Position numbers and translations under genes: made by a program. This document shows, one piece after another, positions 6,096 to 10,426 of a DNA stretch of 10,426 nucleotides. The stretch lies in contig JAUXFG010000139.1 of assembly GCA_030620115.1 (NCBI GenBank), positions 1 to 10,426 on the forward strand, given 5' to 3'. The notes under the pieces were generated by a model. It was not told the origin of the DNA, searched no databases, and worked only from the letters and a program-made list of their open reading frames with translations. Each line of letters opens with the position of its first letter. The stretch's first letter is position 1. This DNA comes from Candidatus Fermentibacterota bacterium (GTDB taxonomy: Bacteria > JAFGKV01).

Positions 6096-7433
6096 TTACC
6101 TTGCCAGCACCGCCTTCTTGCTTACGACGCCGGAGGTGTGCACAAGCCTGAAGATATAGGCGCCTGAGGCCACTAGGTCGCCGCTCTTCGAGGCCCCGTC
6201 CCACTGGATCTCTCCTTGGCCTGGGGGAAGAATCTGGTCAATGAGTACCGCTACTTCCCTTCCAGCGAGGTCGTAGACAGAAAGGTTTGTCCTTCCCTCT
6301 GATGGAATATCGAGTCTGATATCTATGGATGAACCGTTCCACCCATTGGCCTCAAGGCCAAGCTTTGTCGGGCTGGTTTCGGGGACCACGACGGATACAG
6401 GCCCATGGAGCTTTTCGACGCCGGAGAAATCAACGTCGCTCACCCAGTATTCGAACCTGCCTCCAATATCCACATCGCTGTCGATGAAGCTGTAGGAATG
6501 CGGTGTCGAAGTCGTTCCGGCTCCGGGCACCAAGGCGACGTTGATCTTGGTCTTCTCGGATAGCTCCCCTGCCCTGTACACATTGAATCCGAGGTTGTCT
6601 TCCTCGCTCGCCGTTGCCCATCTGATCTCAACTTGACCCGGAACAGCCACTGCGCTGAGAGATGACATTTCCACGGGAACGTCCGCGCCTACGCATTCGT
6701 ACTCGCCATACATGGATGTGGTGTATGAAGGGTGCACGGCGTCGTCCATATCCTCCCAGAAACCTTGCCAATCAACCCAGTCATAGCATGGGCTTGCCAG
6801 CGCCTCGACTGTCAGGTGGATGTCGTCACCATTCCCGCTGCCGGTGGAGTCAAACATGACCACGGCGAAAAGACTATCGAGCGTGGGATGAGAAATTGTG
6901 CCGCAGTTGTTCAGCGGAAAACAGAGGGGGCCGAATAACCAATTCGACCCGTCGGGGGGATCTGGAAGCGACCACCGCCATTGATCGCCATTGCATATCA
7001 TGGCACTCGGCACGGCATCGCATGTGTCGGAGTTGGCCCAATTCCACAACTCGGCATGTGCCAGGAATTCGATATCGGGTCCTTGGGCACCCTCCCCTGT
7101 AACAACAACGTAGATGCAAACATTGAGGGGTTGGATTTCGGTAGTCCAACAGCACGTATCAACCAGCGCCATGTCGTTAAAAATGCCGTAGTACTCGTTT
7201 GAACCGAAAAACCAGCCACTGAAGAAACCAGCCCAGGTCTCAACACCGGATCTGCACGTGTCCCCCAGGGCCCTGGTTTCTTCCGGCATCTGGAGCCCAT
7301 CCGCCCGCTGCCCCCGGGGAGCCAACGGTGACAACTCCGCGGTGAACAACTGTCCTTGCTCTCGTTCGGGCCCAACAGCCCCCACCGATCCCACGAGGAC
7401 CGACAGGAGAGCAACTACTCCGATAAGACGCAT
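6096..7433 (-). CDS. Secreted cysteine-rich protein with FN3-like and C-terminal FlgD-like/sorting-type domains
   Basis: The start is the ATG at 7433, preceded by GGAGGTGATT, a near-complete match to the anti-Shine-Dalgarno tail with 5 bases between GGAGG and ATG; the GTG at 7439 lies inside this site and is unlikely. The product is 445 residues. MRLIGVVALLSVLVGSVGA is a clear signal peptide. Residues about 58-248 form an unrecognised domain with ten cysteines, including a CC pair, and many Trp and Tyr residues, as in disulfide-stabilised extracellular beta domains. Residues about 252-350 form a fibronectin-III-like module beginning VPVEMSSLSAVAV and carrying ATASEEDNLGFNVYR. Residues about 360-445 form a FlgD-like / type-A sorting-type domain: SVYDLAGREVAVL, then WDG and SGAYIFRL, ending in KKAVLAR. 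The protein is presumably exported and surface-attached or released. A hairpin 27 bases past the stop suggests a single-gene transcript. The divergently transcribed gene at 9268 encodes a relative sharing the FN3-like module. The substrate or partner is unknown. Confidence 0.88.
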   Translation of the reverse strand: MRLIGVVALLSVLVGSVGAVGPEREQGQLFTAELSPLAPRGQRADGLQMPEETRALGDTCRSGVETWAGFFSGWFFGSNEYYGIFNDMALVDTCCWTTEIQPLNVCIYVVVTGEGAQGPDIEFLAHAELWNWANSDTCDAVPSAMICNGDQWRWSLPDPPDGSNWLFGPLCFPLNNCGTISHPTLDSLFAVVMFDSTGSGNGDDIHLTVEALASPCYDWVDWQGFWEDMDDAVHPSYTTSMYGEYECVGADVPVEMSSLSAVAVPGQVEIRWATASEEDNLGFNVYRAGELSEKTKINVALVPGAGTTSTPHSYSFIDSDVDIGGRFEYWVSDVDFSGVEKLHGPVSVVVPETSPTKLGLEANGWNGSSIDIRLDIPSEGRTNLSVYDLAGREVAVLIDQILPPGQGEIQWDGASKSGDLVASGAYIFRLVHTSGVVSKKAVLAR

Positions 7434-7513
7434 AATCACCTCCAGGTTTTGTACCTGCGTCTACTTCGAAAACCAAACCCTCATGTGCCTTTTCCCCAAA
7501 TTGCGATCTTCCC

Positions 7514-7541
7514 AAGATAGGCGGCTTCCCCCACTCTGCAA
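7514..7541 (-). promoter_or_regulatory. Candidate promoter of the cysteine-rich FN3 protein gene, TTGCAG-16-TATCTT
   Basis: The -35 (7536-7541) and -10 (7514-7519) hexamers are 16 bases apart and would start transcription near 7507, giving a leader of about 70 bases before the ATG at 7433. The hexamers match the consensus at 4 of 6 positions each, so this is moderate support only. Confidence 0.35.
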
Positions 7542-7680
7542 CCATTAAGCTGCCCAGCGGGAATAGAGGAGGACCAAATAGGGCTGGAGGCTTCCGTTCT
7601 TGGAGTAGGGGTTCACGGGTTCAGAGGTTCACCGTTCAGGGTTGCCTTTCTGTTGTTGACCTTGTTCGCAGGTAAGTTCT

Positions 7681-7732
7681 CAATAGGTCAGTGCAGCATC
7701 GGAAAATCCCCCTCAATCCCCCTTTGCAAAAG
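7681..7732 (+). repeat. C-rich dispersed repeat (ATCCCCCTTTGC type), uninterrupted copy
   Basis: It begins CAATAGGTCAGTGCAGCATC and ends TCAATCCCCCTTTGCAAAAG. It aligns along its length with the two halves of 5205-5291 and shows what that copy looked like before its insert. Confidence 0.7.
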
Positions 7733-7832
7733 CTCACTATTGGACATACATAACACCGGTGGTGTGTCCTCTCCTCGATGTCTGCTGCAATCGCAACAAT
7801 TGGTTCGAATCTGTACGGAGCGAGTCGTCTTC

Positions 7833-7850
7833 GTCCGCCAGCCGGCGGAC
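7833..7850. repeat. REP-like palindrome variant, GTCCGCC-AGCC-GGCGGAC
   Basis: Seven-base arms around a four-base centre; a one-base variant of the 16-mer at 248-263 and 8998-9013 (AGCC in place of AGCT at the centre). Confidence 0.7.
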
Positions 7851-7878
7851 TCCATCATACTATCACGGTAATCCCGCT

Positions 7879-7911
7879 CGCCCTGAAAGGGCTTCACATA
7901 TCAGCCCAGGG
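7879..7911 (+). repeat. GCCCTGAAAGGGC-type repeat, copy i
   Basis: A small GCCCT/AGGGC hairpin is followed by TTCACATATCAGCCCAGGG. Related copies occur at 8141-8187 (minus), 8369-8413 (plus) and 8596-8643 (minus). The pattern of a small hairpin, an A/T-rich middle and a CCCAGGG box is shared. Confidence 0.6.
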
Positions 7912-7937
7912 TAAGGACGCGACCTGTGCTGAGGTAA

Positions 7938-8120
7938 GGGCTCACACAGGAATAACTTCACATTCTCGCATCCCATCTTTGCTGCATCTGTTTGCCTCGC
8001 CTCGATCGCGTAATCCTCGACGTAGCTTAGACTACGCCTCCGGTTTCGCTCCCTCGGGGAGACCAAATCTGCCGCATATCTGTGCGCCATAACTGCGAAC
8101 TCATTCTTGCGCGAACCCTA
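7938..8120 (-). repeat. Dispersed multi-hairpin repeat, copy 2
   Basis: About 183 bases, inverse in orientation to copy 1 (5471-5664). The core at 7994-8063 keeps both hairpins: CGTAG/CTACG with a changed loop, and CTCCC/GGGAG with loop TCG. Both ends match copy 1 too (CCCTA at one end and a CACAGGAATAACTTCACATT block at the other), so this is a defined unit and not chance similarity. Confidence 0.8.
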
Positions 8121-8140
8121 GGTCGAAGCAAGCGGCCGCA

Positions 8141-8187
8141 GCCCTGGGTCACAGATACACAATAGATCCAAGCCCCAAAAGGGCGTG
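8141..8187 (-). repeat. GCCCTGAAAGGGC-type repeat, copy iv
   Basis: On the minus strand it reads GCCCTTTTGGGGCTTGG, an A/T-rich middle, then TCTGTGACCCAGGGC, matching the layout of the other copies with lower identity. Confidence 0.5.
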
Positions 8188-8368
8188 ACAGCCTCTTGCC
8201 CATCAGGTCCACAAGTAGCATCTTTCCTCGACGTCTTGTCACGGCGTTCTCATTCATAGACGGAAGCCTTGGCAAAGACGGGTCATCATATTCAACCGGT
8301 GTTCATGAAGGAGTTCAAAGAACTCCTCCAACAACGACTGGGCGATCCTCTTGTCCTTATCTTTGTCT

Positions 8369-8413
8369 CGCCCTGTCAGGGCTGAGGGCATTTTGTTTCC
8401 GTGCCCCAGGGGC
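8369..8413 (+). repeat. GCCCTGAAAGGGC-type repeat, copy iii
   Basis: CGCCCTGTCAGGGC, then a T-rich middle, then GCCCCAGGGGC. The first hairpin has the same arms as copy i, with a different loop. Confidence 0.5.
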
Positions 8414-8595
8414 AACCCGCACTTCTCATCAGCTTCCTGCAGCAATGGCCGATATGCCCGCGCCTGCTTCGTTACGCTCCGTCGGACTCCTCGATGTATT
8501 GCCACGAATACAACTGCGGGGTCCTCGGTCGCAAGCCTTGCAGTCGCAGACATCTATGCCCTCTCGCGACGAAACCCGGTGAGAAGAGCGGATTA

Positions 8596-8643
8596 GGCCC
8601 TATCGGGCTTGCCCTGGGCTGGTATGTCAAGCCCCTTCGGGGC
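8596..8643 (-). repeat. GCCCTGAAAGGGC-type repeat, copy ii
   Basis: On the minus strand it reads GCCCCGAAGGGGCTTGACAT then ACCAGCCCAGGGC, aligning closely with copy i, and ends in a further AGCCCGATAGGGCC hairpin. The GCCCC/GGGGC arms replace GCCCT/AGGGC with pairing kept. Confidence 0.6.
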
Positions 8644-8692
8644 ACAATGGCGAAAATGGCTATGACCGCCAATGTCTTCATCCTTCCTCGGA

Positions 8693-8810
8693 ATCGGAAT
8701 CGCTATCGGGATCGAATTGCGGAATGGTCACATGGCCCTCAGTCACGAGAATCTGGATGTTTGATGAAGGCGAGAGCTACGGGATCTCTGATAGCGATAG
8801 CGATTCCGAT
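8693..8810. repeat. 16-bp perfect inverted repeat ATCGGAATCGCTATCG
   Basis: Arms at 8693-8708 and 8795-8810 with 86 bases between them. Both arms lie within short GATTCCGAT-type simple repeats. The enclosed stretch contains the possible gene remnant at 8732. Confidence 0.75.
8732..8790 (+). pseudogene. Possible remnant of a four-helix-bundle (23S rRNA intervening-sequence type) protein gene
   Basis: From the ATG at 8732 the frame reads MALSHENLDV and then stops (TGA at 8762). One missing base would restore MALSHENLDVWMKAR, which resembles the N-terminus of small four-helix-bundle proteins (pattern LDVW-x-KA-x-x-L). The rest, normally about 100 residues, is absent; the sequence runs straight into the inverted-repeat arm. 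This rests on a match of about 15 residues and a proposed frameshift, so it is a hypothesis. Confidence 0.25.
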
Positions 8811-8931
8811 CCCGATTCCGATGGTGTTGTGGAGGAGAAGGAATAACACCGTGGGCAAATCGAGACATGCATGAGAGCGATGGGAAGCGAATGGACGAAG
8901 CCGGGCTATGCATCTTGAATGTGGCAATGAG

Positions 8932-8961
8932 TTGACATTCGAGGTAAGCTTTGGCTATCCA
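8932..8961 (+). promoter_or_regulatory. Candidate promoter, TTGACA-18-TATCCA
   Basis: A perfect -35 (8932-8937) and a fair -10 (8956-8961, preceded by GGC as in the promoter at 5729). The start would fall near 8968, right where the 71-base palindrome begins, about 300 bases before the gene at 9268. It may be a distal promoter for that gene or chance. Confidence 0.35.
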
Positions 8962-8967
8962 ACGGTA

Positions 8968-9038
8968 GTCACTGCGAGGAGGGAAGCGACGCGGCAGTCC
9001 GCCAGCTGGCGGATTGCCACGCTGACGCTCGCAATGAC
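8968..9038. repeat. 71-base imperfect palindrome with a nested 16-mer palindrome
   Basis: The outer arms GTCACTGCGAG (8968-8978) and CTCGCAATGAC (9028-9038) pair with one mismatch; GCGAGGAG-x-GAAGCGAC follows. This matches a dispersed palindrome seen in many bacterial genomes (recognised from memory). Its centre is the exact 16-mer TCCGCCAGCTGGCGGA (8998-9013), also found at 248-263. Confidence 0.7.
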
Positions 9039-9184
9039 CGAGCTTCTTACAGGGAGAGCGGAGGTGGGACCTCAGCGGCATCTTTGCATTGGGAAATCGA
9101 GGTCTGAGCCATTTCCCCACATGAACCCTGAACCCCGTGAACAGCCATAGAAAGCCACCCCTCAAGTGATGCATCGCATAGAGC

Positions 9185-9225
9185 TTGACATTGGCTCGAG
9201 CTCTCTATATCTGTGGGGCTATAAT
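9185..9225 (+). promoter_or_regulatory. Promoter-like region of the second FN3 protein gene
   Basis: A perfect TATAAT (9220-9225), preceded by GGGGC, lies 28 bases before the GGAGG of the gene. A perfect TTGACA lies at 9185-9190, but 29 bases away instead of 17. With normal spacing TTGACA would pair with TATCTG (9208-9213). Either the TATAAT works with a weak -35, or the weaker -10 is used. Confidence 0.5.
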
Positions 9226-9254
9226 AGTCAGGGAAGCACCGTCACCATCAACAT

Positions 9255-9259
9255 GGAGG
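9255..9259 (+). promoter_or_regulatory. Ribosome binding site deciding the start at 9268
   Basis: GGAGG is 8 bases before the ATG at 9268 but only 2 before the ATG at 9262 and inside the frame after 9253, so it selects 9268, the first residue of the signal peptide. Confidence 0.8.
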
Positions 9260-9267
9260 TCATGAGT

Positions 9268-10278
9268 ATGAGGAAACTTATGCTTGTACTGCTCTTGGTT
9301 CTTCTGCCGAGCCTTGTCTTGGGTGCAGGCGCGGAAAGAATGGACAAGGTATTGTATCAGGGTGGCTCATCCCCTACCCCTACCAGTGACAGGGGCAGTG
9401 CTTGGATCCAATATGACAACGACACCTGGAATTTTCCTTGGAATGGCCCATTCTACATGTGCAACATGTTCTTCCCCACCTATGTCTCGTGGTACCCGTT
9501 TCAGGTGGACAAGGTACAATTGCTGTATCGCATGATCGACGGCTACACCACCGGATCCCGCCTGGTCAACCGCGTCAGGGTCTTCAATGCCGCGCTCAGT
9601 CCTGTCACCGAGTGGGTCAATGTAGCGGCAACACCGGGCGTTTGGCAGACGGTGACCGCCGTGACCCCGCCTACAATGAACTTCCCCGATCCTTTCTATG
9701 CCGGTGGGTGGAACACCAACGCCGGACCAGGCGAGCTTCCATGGCAGGGTGCTGTCGACCCCACACAGTGGCCTCCGCCTTACTGGCCTGCCACGAACAC
9801 CGAACCGTGGATCGAGATTAGCGGCCCCGCCACCAGCGCGGCCACTACGGGTTGGGGAACGGCTCGATCACCATGGCCAACCACCACTTCCGTGGCCTCT
9901 TTCAGAGTAGAGGTCTCGGGCGCCACCGTGCCTGTGGAGCTTTGCGAGCTTCAGGGGAGAGTACGACAAGGTTACATCGTGCTCAATTGGAGCACCGCCT
10001 CTGAGGAAGACAACCTCGGGTTCAACATATACCGGAGCGACACGGCAGAGGGCGTGTATGCCAGGATCAACGATGAGCTGATCCCTGGTCATGGGACCAC
10101 GCTGCAGCCTCAGAACTACGTCTTCGCCGACTACCAGGTTGAGACCAGCCACACCTACTACTACAAAGTTGAGGACGTGGCAGCTGACGGCTCGACTCTG
10201 TTTCACGGCCCCGTGGCAGTTCCTACAGGCGCAAACTTCGCCTCTTCGTGGGGTCAGATAAAGGCCGAATTCAAGTAG
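9268..10278 (+). CDS. Secreted FN3-like domain protein without sorting domain, function unknown
   Basis: The start is the ATG at 9268, with GGAGG 8 bases upstream (9255-9259); the longer frame from 9166 would put 34 non-hydrophobic residues before the signal peptide. The product is 336 residues. MRKLMLVLLLVLLPSLVLG is a classic signal peptide, cleaved near GAGA. Residues about 24-215 form an unrecognised Trp-, Pro- and Tyr-rich beta domain (for example WNFPWNGPFYMCNMFF and QWPPPYWP). Residues about 221-321 form a fibronectin-III-like module, VPVELCELQGRV then STASEEDNLGFNIYR, closely matching the one in the protein at 6096-7433. The protein ends about 15 residues later with SSWGQIKAEFK and lacks the FlgD-like sorting domain of its relative. 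It is probably secreted or periplasmic. The gene is followed by a strong terminator and preceded by two promoter-like sites, so it is likely transcribed alone. I cannot name a function. Confidence 0.88.
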   Translation: MRKLMLVLLLVLLPSLVLGAGAERMDKVLYQGGSSPTPTSDRGSAWIQYDNDTWNFPWNGPFYMCNMFFPTYVSWYPFQVDKVQLLYRMIDGYTTGSRLVNRVRVFNAALSPVTEWVNVAATPGVWQTVTAVTPPTMNFPDPFYAGGWNTNAGPGELPWQGAVDPTQWPPPYWPATNTEPWIEISGPATSAATTGWGTARSPWPTTTSVASFRVEVSGATVPVELCELQGRVRQGYIVLNWSTASEEDNLGFNIYRSDTAEGVYARINDELIPGHGTTLQPQNYVFADYQVETSHTYYYKVEDVAADGSTLFHGPVAVPTGANFASSWGQIKAEFK

Positions 10279-10301
10279 TATCGGTTAGATCAAAAAGGAA
10301 A

Positions 10302-10335
10302 AGAGCCCTCAGCCGGATGCTGAGGGCTCTTTTTT
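10302..10335 (+). terminator. Strong intrinsic terminator after the second FN3 protein gene
   Basis: A 12-bp perfect stem AGAGCCCTCAGC / GCTGAGGGCTCT (10302-10313 with 10319-10330) with loop CGGAT, followed by a T run (to 10335). It begins 24 bases past the stop. An A-rich stretch before the stem would give a T-rich tail on the other strand too, so it may act in both directions. Confidence 0.92.
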
Positions 10336-10390
10336 CGTGGAATTCATTCCTTCATTCAAGCACTGCGCTTCTCTCCCATCCCCCCCACCC

Positions 10391-10426
10391 AGATTCTTCG
10401 GTCGCTCCGCTCCCTCAGAATGACAC
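10391..10426 (-). repeat. Palindromic dispersed repeat, half copy cut by the window edge
   Basis: The minus strand reads GTGTCATTCTGAGGGAGCGG and continues to AGAATCT. This is the pattern of a common intergenic palindrome (GTCATTCTGAG...AGAATCT); the matching other half would lie beyond the window. A degenerate relative may occur near 5325-5385. Confidence 0.5.

Larger units (their letters stand above)
7440..9184. other. Gene-free repeat field between divergent genes
   Basis: No frame here combines a ribosome binding site with protein-like composition. The region contains at least six repeat types: GGTTCA-type short repeats (7609-7642, related to 9121-9143), the C-rich repeat, the dispersed multi-hairpin repeat, four GCCCTGAAAGGGC-type copies, a 16-bp inverted repeat around a possible gene remnant, and a 71-base imperfect palindrome. 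It separates the divergent genes at 7433 and 9268, and has promoter-like sites near both ends. Confidence 0.7.

Noticed and set aside
8027-8275. Minus-strand frame of 82 codons.
   Set aside because: Its second half is the translated GCCCTGAAAGGGC-type repeat and the hairpin repeat; there is no supporting start signal.
8254-8553. Minus-strand frame ending in a protein-like stretch (SLLEEFFELLHEHR).
   Set aside because: It runs through a GCCCTGAAAGGGC-type repeat copy, has no ribosome binding site and no recognised family. At most a decayed fragment; not called as a gene.
1-10426. CRISPR array, tRNA, rRNA or known riboswitch.
   Set aside because: No regularly spaced identical repeats with unique spacers were found, and no tRNA cloverleaf, rRNA or riboswitch motif was recognised. 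The repeats are dispersed and in mixed orientations.

Overview
The window looks like a piece of an uncultured bacterium of the Fibrobacteres-Chlorobi-Bacteroidetes (FCB) type, or a related candidate phylum. The evidence is three secreted proteins built from Ig-like and fibronectin-III-like modules, two of which end in a FlgD-like / type-A C-terminal sorting-type domain. The intergenic DNA is also crowded with short palindromic dispersed repeats, as is common in genomes of such lineages. The exact phylum cannot be decided from the sequence.

Layout. 1-536 has no gene and holds a cluster of three related hairpin units plus a fragment of a dispersed repeat. 537-3779 (minus) encodes a 1080-residue exported protein with an apparently intact M23 (LytM) peptidase site near the N-terminus and a C-terminal sorting-type domain. 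3851-5158 (minus) encodes a secreted beta-propeller-like protein; it lies 71 bases upstream of the peptidase gene on the same strand, so the two probably form an operon. 5162-6030 has no gene; it carries a good sigma70-type promoter pointing at that operon, a dispersed multi-hairpin repeat (copy 1), and a small repeat interrupted by a 28-base palindromic insert. 6096-7433 (minus) encodes a cysteine-rich exported protein with an FN3-like and a FlgD-like C-terminus, followed by a hairpin. 7440-9184 is a 1.75 kb gene-free repeat field between two divergent genes; it contains dispersed-repeat copy 2 (inverted relative to copy 1), several copies of a GCCCTGAAAGGGC-type repeat, REP-like palindromes, and what may be the remnant of a four-helix-bundle (23S rRNA intervening-sequence type) protein gene. 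9268-10278 (plus) encodes a second secreted FN3-like protein, followed by a strong intrinsic terminator. The window ends inside another palindromic repeat.

How the parts relate. All four proteins carry signal peptides and are predicted to act in the envelope or outside the cell. The proteins at 6096 and 9268 share an FN3-like module with a nearly identical core, but only the first has the sorting-type domain; the second stops after a short WGQIK-type tail. No defence system, CRISPR array, rRNA or tRNA was seen. The most unusual content is the layered set of repeats, not the genes.
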